Origin: Camarhynchus parvulus
Lineage: Eukaryota > Chordata > Aves > Passeriformes > Thraupidae
Assembly (NCBI RefSeq): GCF_901933205.1
Contig: NC_044584.1
Coordinates: 12,007,001 to 12,071,000, forward strand
Direction of reading: 5' to 3'
DNA length: 64,000 nt
The position numbers were made by a program, and so were the translations under genes. Position 1 is the first letter of the stretch; the number at the start of each line of letters is the position of its first letter. The notes under the pieces were generated by a model that made no database searches, had not been told where the DNA came from, and saw only the letters and a program-made list of their open reading frames with translations. Positions 48,601 through 60,700 of this stretch are shown here, in pieces.

Positions 48601-49910
48601 CCATTGAACTTTCAGAGAGCTATCTAAAATGAGGTGTGGAGAAAGCTACAATAACAGGGAGACAGCATCACCTGGATCCATCAGGCCAGGGGTAGTTCTC
48701 ATCACATCCTACAGGCTGCTCAAACTCAGCTGTGAAGTGAGCAGAAACTTGGAGGACAGAAGTCTTCAGGTTCATAAAAGCTCTTTTCTGTGGCTTTAGA
48801 GTAGAAAGTTTTGGAGATGAAAGTTAGGCAACAATTTCAGTTCAAACTAGGTGATGTGTTTGTTTTGTTTCCTTCTGGAAATTTCAGTGCAAAGCAAGGA
48901 CAGCTGGGCATCCCAGAGGAACCCTCACAAGCAGAGGTTGTTGGCTTGGATTTGTTCTCTGAAAAGGTTTAGGCCTTCAGGAAAAGATCTTTTGAATTTG
49001 ACTGCACCTCTACAGGGATCTGAGCGCTCCATTGCCCTTGCAGTGTCTTTGGTGGTGAACAGGCAGAATCTTCAGCTTCCACAAGGCTTTCCTTGTTTGT
49101 CCTGACAGTTAAATGCCATCACCTCTTCTCCTGAGAAAATTTATTAATGAAAGATGAGACACTACATTTCATAGTAAAAAATTAATGCTCCACCAGTAAC
49201 TGCTGAGAGCTCACAGCACGGAAAGGTGAAGCAGCAAGCCAGCTTGCTTCCAAAGGAACAGTCTCCTCAAATATTTGTCTCAGAACCACTCATATCTTCC
49301 TAAAACTTCAAATTACACTAAGCTCCAAGTCCCCTGTGTTCATAACTTTTAAAAAGCAGTCATATTTGGAGAATAAGCTTCTGTACTGAGCTCTGTAGGT
49401 ATCTGACACATGTCTGGCTATGCAGTCTCCTTAAATCTGGTTGAATGACATTACTGAGGCTTCTTTCTAGGAATTCCTGCTGATAATCTGTGTCCACAAT
49501 GCTCAAGAGTCTTGCAAGGATTTTGGCTTGACAGAGACAAAAGACAGGTTGTATGGATCCTTCAAAGGTCCAGGTTCCTGTGTCTAGGCACCAAGGGCAC
49601 AGTGCCTGACATATCTGTCACCTCCAGGGAGTGAGAGCTCCCTGCTGTGCCTCGTGGCTGACCAGCAGCTCAGATCCCTGCAGGGCCAGAGGTACCACAC
49701 ACAAACCTCTCCATGAATGTACCTCACTGCTCTGAGAATTCACCTACCTGCTCCTTCCATCTCCACCATGATAAATGGCACAGTTTCACAGCTCAAACAG
49801 CTCTGTGGAGAAGCACCTCCTTTTAATTGATCTTACATGAGACCATCTTACCTGAAGGTGGCTTTCTCCCAGTGTGTCATCCCTTTTTGAAATGGGAGGG
49901 GGAGGTCTGT
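45680..49910. other. Intergenic; no gene recognised
   Basis: Unique-looking sequence with no supported exon, RNA gene or transposon. A lone consensus donor-like CAG|GTAAGT sits at 48340, with no convincing exon upstream. Confidence 0.6.
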
Positions 49911-49916
49911 AGGATA

Positions 49917-50220
49917 TCAAAACTGGACAAAGTGTTTAAAATGTGAGCACACAACAGATCTATACAGCTGCACAGCAATGCTTTCTGGTTTATTCTCCAG
50001 CCTTTTCCTAGTAATTACTCCCATTCTAGCTGGGGTTTTGGTTTGTTTAGTTTTGCTTTGCTGCTGAATTGACAATATAATGGATAGTCCTATAAAACCA
50101 CCCAGGAAAGAGATCTTGGAGTTAATAGCTAGTTCAGAGACCATCACTGAGTGTTTTTCCTCCCATGTGCATCACTGCACATTTATCAACAATGAATTTC
50201 ATCTGCCATTTTGTCAAAGT
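49917..50220 (-). mobile_element. Old CR1/L3-type LINE relic, reverse-transcriptase fragment
   Basis: Minus-strand translation gives WQMKFIVDKCAVMHMG (from about 50,207), close to the 'WQMKFNVDKCKVMHMG' block of CR1/L3 reverse transcriptases. Further along in another frame, ENKPESIAVQLYRSVVCSH and HFVQF match the 'LYKSLVRPHLEYCVQFW' block, in the expected order and spacing. Frameshifts and stops separate the blocks, so the copy is dead. The DNA also resembles the widespread amniote L3/CR1 sequence around CCATGTGCATCACT. It is much older than the CR1 3' ends elsewhere in the window. Confidence 0.8.
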
Positions 50221-52229
50221 GTTTGACAATATGAGCTTGGGGATCCATTCCTGCAAACTCCACTTGCCCTGCAGGGTTGGCTCAGCTGAGCTCAGGACAG
50301 ACTGGTGGAGCTCTCTCATCAGCACAGGGGGAACAAATCTGCTGGCAAACTGCACCAACACAGAATAGTTAACTCCAGTTTAAGAAAAAAAGTGGCCTAA
50401 AAGAGGTACAGCAGGGCTGCCCTTCAAAGCTGTGGGAAGCAGGAAGGAACTGGGGGCTTTGTCCCCCCAGTCTGGGAGCATGGGGACTGGGAAAGCACAT
50501 AGTCCCAAATCAACACTGCTTTTGCAAACACCAAAACACGGTGCAAATGCAGATTAAGACAGAATACAAATGAACAAGCCCTCAAAAGGCACTGTATCAT
50601 TTTTATGTTACCCTACAACTCCCTGTGGTGTGATTTGATGTACAGAGCAGGCTGCTTTTCTTACTTGGTGCCTTCCCTCTGAGAGAGCTTGCACACACCC
50701 CCACTCTACACCCAGCTCAAGGAATCAATAGTGACTCTTATGGTTAATCTGTTTCTCACAGAGACATTTGCCTTCTCAGAGTGCCCTGTGTTTCTGATGA
50801 AGGCAAGGACAGCTCCTATGAGAGAGAGTTGCTTTTGGAGAGCTGATTCAGACAAAGCACCTCAGAGAGAGGAGTCATCTCAAGGCAGTGAATAACACCA
50901 CAGTTATGAGCCTGTATAAAATAGAAAAGAGCTTGCAGTCTGGGACAGGAGTGTTTAGTCATGTCACAGCTCCATGGTCTCCAACATGATGCAGTTGTTA
51001 GTCATGAAAGACAAGGAGTGCTCTAAATTCAGGAATTAAGCTTTGCTCCAAAATCTAGCAATGTGAATAGAGAAACTGTGTTTGGTTTTGGTAGACTCTG
51101 AGTAGTTCAAGCTTTTAAATTCATATTTTAGCAACAGTTATAAAAAAAAGCCTTACATCAGACATATTGGATATTTGCTCAACTTGTGTGTTCATCAAGA
51201 CAAAGAGACCTCAAAATTCAGCGACAGACAGCCTGGGTTATCCTTCCTGAAGGAAAAGTCACAGCAGTAGACACATGAGAAACATATGGCCTTATCAAGA
51301 GCTTCATCAACACAGATGCAGTCAGGCCTTGCTCATGCAGCATGCAGAGTCCAGGTGAGAATCCTGAGGTGCTGCTGGTGGTGTTCCCCAGTCACAGCCT
51401 CTCTGCAGAGGTCTCCCTGCAACAGCTACACAGAGGAGCACCTGTCTGTACAGGGGCACACACACCCACGAGCTCAGAAGCAGGGCCTGATTTCTGCAAA
51501 TCCAGATTTTGACAGAATCTAATGAGCTGACAGCTTCACTGGCCCTGACCAGTGCATAATAATTTTTTTTTTATTGTGAGCATCTGCAATCAGCAATATG
51601 CAGGATAATAAAATGCAGCTAGAGAGCCTGACTTTCAGGAAAGGAGAATGCTATAGCTCCCTCCTATGGCATGATTCATACCCTTTTCCTGGTCATTTTT
51701 AACAGTGATCATCCTATTCTAATATTTCATTAACGTTCTTCATTTAGTAAATTAACCTGCAGTGACAATCTCAGGGAAGCCACTCTCTTTTTGTGCTATG
51801 CCATTCTGCTTTCCCTTAAATTAGAGATGTCTGTCCACAGGAATGCTGGCCATGATATAAATTACTTAAGGAAAATGGAAAACCTCATCAGTCAGGCAAA
51901 ATAATTTATGATCTTTCCAAACACAATAATCTATCTTGTAAAAATTTCCTTCATGAAATGTCATCCTAGAGTTGAATGGCCCAGTTCAGGACCACATTGG
52001 GAAGAGACCAAATGCAGACTGACACTTTTGGCTTGTGAGATTTGTCAATACAGAGGGTACTTACTGGGTTTCATGGGGTTTCTCTGACACTTCTTGCTTT
52101 CAGAGCCACCTTCCCCACACCACTGCTCTCCTTGATCCCTCAATCCCTACGGTGCTTTGTTGTCCTTCAAAGTATCTGTTTGAATGGCAGCCTAGAAAAC
52201 ATCAGTACAGGCAATGAAGCTGATGCCAT

Positions 52230-52460
52230 TATATGAAAAGGGCCATTAAATCACCATTTAAAAAATAATTTTTAACCTACACTATTGGGGTCACTAATTA
52301 AAAATCAATTCCTCTCTGTGTTGCAAATCTGACAGTAATTCTGCTTCCAATAGGTACAGCAAGATTAACAGCACATCAGGTAAATGCAGCTGGGAAATGA
52401 CATTTTCATTAGTGATTTATTGGGTGTGAAATTTCCACCATGGTGAAATATTCATGAACA
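52230..52460. promoter_or_regulatory. Candidate conserved noncoding element
   Basis: AT-rich, repeat-free segment with several homeodomain-type cores (ATTAAATCA, ACTAATTAAAAATC, TTCATTAGTGATTTAT) packed into about 200 bp. It looks like a developmental enhancer, but this cannot be separated from ordinary AT-rich DNA without cross-species alignment. Confidence 0.2.
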
Positions 52461-52832
52461 AAGCAGGTTAGAATGTCTCCATAAATATCCATGTTACTAA
52501 TTACTGGTGAAGCCCACGCTGGATTAAATGTTCACAAAGCAAAGCATTCACAAGCCACAGGAGAATTGTCTAGGACAAGACTTTTAGGGAGAAACCAAAA
52601 ACACACAAAACCCATTAAGCAGCAAATTAAGAGCTTTCCTACTAATCATGGCGTATCACTTCTCCCATCCCCAGAAAAGCAATCAAACCAACCCCAAAAC
52701 CCCAGGAGAAAGCAAAGTGAAGTGATACAGTCTCCATTAAGAAGAGTGCCAGGGGGTGATCCAGGGCCTGAGGACCAAATGGTGGAAGAGGCAGCAGCTA
52801 CTCCACGTCCCCGTCCCTTGAGCTGGGGCAAA

Positions 52833-52860
52833 GCATGTCCAGGTGAGCATGTCCAGGTGA
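52833..52860. repeat. Perfect 14-bp tandem duplication
   Basis: GCATGTCCAGGTGA occurs twice head to tail, each copy carrying a CAGGTG E-box. Confidence 0.85.
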
Positions 52861-54932
52861 CCTCACCCAGGCTCCAGCACTGGAGAGCCCTTGCTGTGTC
52901 CTCACCAGCAGCCCAGAGTGACCAGTGCAGTGACACCTCACTGTAATGGCCCCAGCCCTGCTTGCCTTTAGCGCCTGGCTGCTCTGAGTTATCCCAAGGG
53001 ACAGAACCAGAGGAAGCTGGATTGCCACAGCACCCAGAAAGCTTCAGACAGCCCATGCAGCCCCAGCCAACAGAGACCTGCAGCTTCCTCGGGGCATAAG
53101 TGGCAAAGTCAGCAGAGCAAGAGGCACTAATTGGAACAGCCCATGCATTTTCTGTCTGCTGACTGCAGGTAGACAAAGAGTGGGACTGCAGGTCCCACTC
53201 TGGGACTGGTCAGCAATTGTGTACAAGCTCATGCCAGCTTTTATGGGCAGCCACATCAGGGTCTGGGCACTTCCAGAACCTGAAAAGGTGAATTTAAGCC
53301 CCATTGGCTCCCAGCTGTGGGTACTGGCTATTTTTGTATTCAATTAGGTCACATCACAGCTTTGTGTTAAAGCACAACCACAGAGATGTGCACAGAGACC
53401 ACCATTCTCTGCTGGGAGAGGATGAAGAAGAGGCCACCAGGGAGCCCTTGGATTGGGATGGACACCCCATAAACCACTTCTGCTGGTGACAGATTGGCAA
53501 CACAGGACCCCAGACATAAACACATTTTGCCTTAACATGAACATTTATGGCAGGAAGATAAATCTGCATTGTTGAGCAACCAGGCTTTTCCTTTTTCTTT
53601 GCTTTTGTACAAATCTTTCACATGATCAATTGCTTAAGCCAAGGTAACTTCTCTGTCAAATGTGGTACTTGATCACACCAAATATTTCGCATGTTTGGTA
53701 CTTTCTAACTGGCACAGCTTCAGTAGGATTCATTTCCAGTGGAATGAGCTGCACTGTGCAACAAGGCTCAGAATGGGAGAAACAATAGCTGGCCACAGTT
53801 AATAATCTGTTAGGTCTCCTCTGGCTTTGACAGCCCCTGAATAGCAACATGCAACATAAAGATATTTAGAGAGAAGTGCAATCCTCGGAGTGCTTCATGT
53901 CTTGTAGATTGGAAGCTGCAAACTGTTTAAAAATAGCTTTATGAAATCCAATTTTGCACAGTTTTGACTAAATAGAAGAAACTGAAGAAGCTGATGAAAA
54001 TGCAAAAGCAGCAAGTTTAAATGAATTGAACCTCAGAAGCTGTTGGAAGATAATGGCTTCAGGAGTCATCCATTCTGTTCACTGCCAGCTTTACACCAGG
54101 GCTTCTGCATCTCTTTTTCAGCTCATTGTTAAAAGCATCACTACATATTACCAACATTGTTGTTGCTGACTAAAATACTTAGTAATGACACAAACATCAT
54201 TCAAAATCAAATTATCAGATGTACTGACAACATACTCTAGAATTTAATAGCATGTTAAATGATTGTGGGGAAATGTTCTGTGAAGTCAGTGAAGCAGCAG
54301 CAAAAACTAATTCAATTCTCAAATGAGTAAAAGTGAGAAACTGTTCTTATAAAACCAATATTGTAAAAATACATGCTGGCATACACTGCTGACTTCTAGG
54401 GGAAGGAGAAGGAATTTCTTCCTCTAGCAATAACCACCTAATTTTGGTGACTGATGTAGTTCACCTTGAATCAAAACTGCTCCATGTGCCTGGAGTAAGT
54501 GTGTCCAAAATAATACATTGAGGAGTGTCATACATTCAAAATACTAGTCATGACTCAAAACTATTTATCATTGATCATGATATGATGAACATATGGATCT
54601 CAAGTTACATGAAATTCATCTTAAATTTCTGGAAACTGCTAAAGTGCAAGAGAAGAGTCTGTCTGTTACCTTCTGGAGGAAACAGCACCCTGGCATGAAA
54701 TTTGCATGGAACATGAAGGTTTCACACTGCCCTAAATTAGTGAAATGTGCATTGATGATCACGCAGCTCCATCAGACTTGCTCTGGCAGCATGTCTTAAG
54801 AGAGCTGTAATGCTACAGCCATTGCCAGCTTCCAAACACCTCACACCAACTAGGAAGAGTTTTCATAATACATCATCCCTTGGAGATGGGTTATAATGGT
54901 GCTTGAGATAAAGTAACATGTGGAATGGAGAG

Positions 54933-54977
54933 AATAAAATTATGGAAGTTTTAATAAAATGATGGAAGTTTTAATAG
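54933..54977. repeat. Short tandem repeat, 20-bp unit, about 2.3 copies
   Basis: AATAAAATTATGGAAGTTTT is followed by the same unit with one substitution, then a partial third copy. Confidence 0.85.
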
Positions 54978-57674
54978 AATGCATGTCCGAAAAAAAAAAA
55001 CCAACACAAATCTTGTTATAAACAAGAAAGCACAGTATGTTTGAACTTTATGCCTCTTATAAGCTCTTTTTTATTAATGTTTTCTTTACAAAGCTCAGCA
55101 TGTCTTTAAAGCATTGAGCAAGTCACAGCATTCACAGTGGGCCCATATATTGGCTTCGAATGGCTGGTGAAGTGCTCCCTGTCTGTGATAGAAATCAAGA
55201 TTTATAAACAAATAAAACAGGCAAAAAAGCTATAAAGTTCAACAAATTCATGCTCCCTAGTTTACACAGAGCTGCTTTGTGTGAATGAAGAGAAAACTCA
55301 CTCCCATTTATGCATTCATCCCAGCCCATAGATCTGCTGTTCTGCACTGAGCATCCGCCCCAAGCCAGGCTCAGGTCCCTGCCCTAATAACAGATGCAGC
55401 ACCCAGGAGAAGGATTGCCTTCAGCCAGACCTGCTGAGCCTCTGTGGGTTTGCAGCCCTCCTCATCCTCTCTTCTCCTCCTGCTGGAGGCAGGAGCAGCT
55501 CTGGAGACACAGGGCAGGAGCAGTGCCCAACTGCCCTGGGTGCAAACCCTCCATTTCAGCTGGGAACATCAGGAATCCCCCACACCCCTGCACTCCCCAG
55601 AAGTGACTGTTGCAGAGCTTCTAGCAGAAAACTCAAACTGAAGAAACTCCCCCTTATCTGGAGAAAAAGATCATAGAACTGCATCTGTGGCTTTGATGAG
55701 CAAAATGCCAACACCAATGGAGAGGATTTATCCCTGTGGTACAGAAGAGGAGTGTGACATGAATGTTAACAATATTCCAACGCTGCTGGAAGCAGGGAGC
55801 TCACACACAGCCCTCCCCTCCACAGCAGACACTGACTGAGGTGCAGATCCAGCCGGCATCTGAGCTGAACTTGCACAGAGCTGCAGGAGAGTCACAATTC
55901 ATTTTACTTATTGCATATTGTACTTTACATGTAGTCTTTCCTGCTTCTAGCCATATTATTTAATTAATAACATACTAATAGCCAAATTACAAACCTTACT
56001 ATTTTGCTGTGCTGTCCAGGGTCAAAAACTATCCCTAATGAAAAGCAATCTCTAGCTACTCTCTGTATTTGGGGAAAATGGGCAGCAAAATTCAACAGAT
56101 GTAATGCACAATTCTTTTGATATGAATCTGTAAATCATCTTCCCAGAAACAGAATTTATTTGCATTCTAGCAATGGCATCTTTTTATGCCATTTATGAAC
56201 TCAGTAGGAAAAAAAATTAGAGAAACCTAATAGATATTAGATATTCTGTTTGGAGGTTCTCAAATGGAGTATTTAAGAATATTGATTTTTGTAGAGCTGT
56301 TACATTGTATTCCCAAACATTAAACATTAAAGTGTATTCAGGCAGATACTTGACAACAGACATCAAATTTCCATTAGCTACTTTCTTGTAGAGACCTTGC
56401 TTTTAGAAAAGTGCTCAAGACAGGGACACAAATCCTAAGGACTTTTAATTACACTTATAATCCTGTCTCTGTCTGGTATTTTTGAAAATAAAAAAAAGCA
56501 CAGAAAGACAAACAAAACAGCAGCTCAGGAAGGGCAGCCCCGTGGTCAGCACTCAGTTCACTTCCCAGCTTTGTTTTTAGCTATGGGCCACTCAATTTGT
56601 CATTCTTTTTCTCCCCTAGAGCAGGTATAACACTCTGATCAAGAAATACTTAATAGGCACATCTGGGAAGAGACCATTGTGCTGACACAATTAAAAGGGT
56701 AAGAAAGACTGCTTTAATAATCAAACAGCATCTTTAAAAGTCCAGAGGGAAAAAAAAGGTAACTCCAAAAGAGAAGGTAGCACACATAGCCACTCCAAAG
56801 TCAATGGGAGTTTTGCCTTATCTTTACTGCAATCAAGATTTCTGCATTAAACACTCAGGGATCCTGTGTCCAGTCGCTGCACCTGTTCCATCTGATGCTG
56901 TATCACAATATCTGCACATATTTCACAGCATGTTAAAAGAGGTGTACAAGGGGAACACTGAGAACTTGCAGCCAGTGTGCTCAGAGGAGGACAACATGCT
57001 GGCACGTGTGAATTAGGATTGTTTCAGCTTATAGAATCATCTTTTATAAAGACAGGAGGATGACTCCTGCAGCATTCACATTTCCAACACAGCCAGAATC
57101 TTTCAAAGCCCAGCATGCTCAGAATGAGATCCCAAGTCCCATGTATTACATTGATTTTATAATTGATTATCTTCCCAGGGTCACTATCTGGAAAGCTGTA
57201 AGACATAATTTTTTTCAACTGATTTGTCTCCCTGGACAGCTGCTGCTTACAACTTCCAACTTTCCAATAGATGATGACAGCACAGTGAAGGATGGCTCAA
57301 GTACTGTGATCATTCACTTCCACCCTGTGGGCTGCAATTCAAAACTTTCCTACACCTAATTTTTTTCATGCAGTAAATCATCGTTGGGAAGAAAGTGTCC
57401 AGATATCCACTAATGTGAAGGCATTTAATTGCTCACCAAAATGTTGTGAGGGCTGATTCAAACACATCTGGTGCGAGGCAATGTGTTCACTCCCACTACT
57501 GACCACAGTTCCCCCTGCTCAGCAGTTCATCTGCAGACACTTCTTCCATTTGCAGCTCAATATTTCCAATACCTTGGTATTTTAAAGCCTGTCTTTCCAG
57601 GCACTTACTGCCTTGTAACTATATAGCTAAGAATCCAAAGTCCACTAAAATCAATGGGAGTCTTCCACTGGCTT

Positions 57675-57718
57675 GAAGCTTGAAAACAACATAAAAATCT
57701 CCTTCTGCTAAATGATGT
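57675..57718 (+). repeat. 44-bp dispersed duplication, copy A
   Basis: This 44-bp stretch is identical at 43 of 44 positions to 59479-59522, in the same orientation and 1804 bp apart. The flanks do not match. The single difference is T here for C in copy B, in a TG/CG context that fits CpG decay. Confidence 0.9.
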
Positions 57719-57719
57719 G

Positions 57720-60700
57720 GGAGCTTAGATTTAACCCCAGAAAGATTTGGCAATATCAGGTTTTCATAGAGAAGCACTGTCCTTATAACCTGACAGCCAG
57801 TCACTGATCTGGGGGTCCCACTGTGGGTCACACACACCAAGGACAGTGGTGAGGTTGAGGATGTGGCATTGCCATTGCTCCTTGCAGGAATGCAACTGCA
57901 GGGAGCAAAATCACACATCAGGAGTAACTGCCTGTGAGTCTGTCACTTGTCCCTGCTCATCTCCCAGGGCAATCCATGCAGGCAGTTCCTGTGAAGAATT
58001 CACTTACACACCCCAGCAGGACATTGCCAGAGCTGTGTGCAAGCAGGGGCCAGCACCAGTGCTCAGCCTGCAGGGAAGATGAAATGGGAAAACCATCCAT
58101 GAAAGACTAAGAATGCAGAGAACACATCCTCTTGGTGGGGGCTGTGCAGCAGCAGCATCCTCTCTCCCATGCCAGCATGCTTCCAGCAGGATGGGAAAGG
58201 AGCTGGCATTGGCCCCTCTGGCAAGGACACCCAGCTTAATGAGCCTGACTTGTCCAGAGACCTCAGAGACCCTGCAGTGAGGAGGTCACTGGTGGGGAGT
58301 CCTGCCCTGCAAGCAAGAAGGAACCAGGCTGGTGGTTCCTCTCCAGAGCCCTGGCTCCTCTCCAGGAATGGGATTTGTCTCTCCAAGTGCAGAGGGATCA
58401 CTTTGTAAGTTTTACTAAACACCACCACCCTAGCTGGATTTAATTCCTGATTACTTCTTCAGAGTTACTACTTCACCTTAGCTGGCAATTATTTTGCTGT
58501 GATTAATTACTGGTTTCAAAAGTACCACCTTCATATTTACTGGGCTGTATTATAAAGACCTTTAAAGCTCTTAACTTTTGCATTTTATTCACAGTAGGAC
58601 AGAAGTCCAGTTATGGTCCTCTAGTACAAAATGTATTATACAGACCTACCAGAAACCAATTCCTGCTCCAAGGACTTTACAATTTAAAGTTGTGATTGAA
58701 CATTTGTTCACATCCTTATCTTGAAGGAGGTAGGTTGTTCCAAAGACTCCAAAGTGATTATTCATCCTATTCATGAATTCAAGAGCATGCATATGTATTT
58801 GCACAACTGGAAAAGGCCACAAGAGTTGGAATAACAGCAGGAGGATATAAAGAGAGATAATTGTGACTAATGCAATAAGCAGTGGTTAGAGAAGAGTAGC
58901 TGCCAAGCTGTTGCTGAATATTTTATTGGCAGTGCACTAGGGGCAAAAGTCAAGGAGAGATTTGAAAAAGGACAGGGTAGTATTTTGTTGGCTATTAGGA
59001 GAGCCTTTCTTGTGCACTATTGTAGGAAAAAGCACAAAAATTTCTGATGGAGATTGGATTAATGGCTTAATTTCTAGGGAGTATTAAATTACCTGGCATA
59101 CTGTAGAAACATCTATAATTTATAAGTACAATGACATTATCAATTTACACAAAGCTTAGAGAAACAGTCTAGACAAGAATTATCATCTTGAAATCCCAGG
59201 TTCACACTACAGGAGTGTGTTTAACACCCGTATCCTGGAAGAGGATCCATCACACAGAGGAAGACATCAGTTTTCCTCCTTTCCCTGCCTCTGCCCTCAT
59301 GCAGACAGGAATCAGGACTGAACAGCAGTGCTGGGAAGAAGCAGCCCAGGGGAGCCACTCTGGGACTGCAGGTGAATGCAATCCCACTCCAGCTGCACCA
59401 CATGTGCATTGCAGAGCATCAGGAACTGGGCAGGATCCTTCACAGCATCATCCATCACTGAAATGCATTGCAGAGATGGAAGCTCGAAAACAACATAAAA
59501 ATCTCCTTCTGCTAAATGATGTTATGGATTGTGGGTTTCCTTCACACGCGTCAGCATTTTACTTTTAGAGGGATGCTTCTCTGTTGTGGCTAAAACAAAT
59601 GTTGCAAGCAATAAAATAGTACAAGGCTACAAAGAGCCATTTATCAGCTTGCAAAGGCCACACAGCTGAGATCTACAGGCACAGGACAGGAATCATGGCT
59701 AGCTCAGAATTACTGCAGGCTCAGGGATGGGGGTGTCATCCCCTTCTCTTTTATTGCCCATGGAACATTCACATTTCAAAATTCACTTTACTCCCCCAAT
59801 ATAATTCCTAATCCTCCTTATTTTCAGCTACTATTTTATATTCCCTCATTCTTCAGGCCATCAAGAGGCGCAGACAACATTGCCTTCCCTTTTAATAGGC
59901 ATTCTGGGATTTGCAGCAGTAAATTTTGCCCCCAGAAAGCCACACCAGGGCGATGAGCATTGCTGATAAGGGGGTCTAGCCACCCCACAGAGATAAAGGA
60001 CAAGCTGCCAAGAGCCTGACTGGCAAACAGGCATTGGCACATAGAGAACAGGGTAACTCTTCCTTCAAGGAGTGCAAGGAGGTCACAACCAGCCCCCAGC
60101 TGCTCTGTGACCCCACAGGGCTGCCTGCAGAGCGTGGCACTAATTACAGTCTAGATGCAAATCATTTAAATTTAAGTCTTACTATCAGAATGTAAATTGA
60201 ATCCTGTACCCTCTTCATGCCCAAAACTCTCTGTGCTGGGCCAGGGGGCTCTGGGAGCTGCTTGGGTTTGTTGGAAGGTGCCCTGCCCTGTGTCTGCTCT
60301 CCATCCCAAGCCAGGGGATGGGGAGCACCAGGACATTCCAGACCTGCAGGTGCTGGAGCAAGACACACTGCAGCACTGTCACAGAGCTGCTGTGAGCTAG
60401 GGCTGAAAGCTAGGAACAACACAGCAGAGAGAAGGAGACAATAAACACCAGATGGCAAAAAAATTCCAACTGTTGGTTAGCTGGTGAAAAAAGGGATCAA
60501 AACTCTTGGGTTTTAACATCTTTATAGATAACTGTAGCTAGGCAGTTTTCTTCAGGATTTGCCAATACAATTTGTTTTAAAATATTCTAAATATAATGCT
60601 AAAAATAACAGAAAACTGAATTACTCACAAGGAGTGCCCTTTCTAATAATCTTTAAAACACGTCTACACTTAATGTCACATTTTCAACTTCTGCAAAGTG

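Larger units (their letters stand above)
50370..57670. other. Intergenic; no gene recognised
   Basis: Unique-looking sequence. The GC-richer patch at 52.65-53.2 kb carries a 176-codon minus-strand frame with no recognisable domain. Small tandem repeats lie at 52833-52860 and 54933-54977. Confidence 0.6.

Noticed and set aside
52646..53176. 176-codon minus-strand frame as a gene
   Set aside because: No recognisable family. Other frames on both strands are also open, and the composition is typical of translated noncoding GC-rich DNA.
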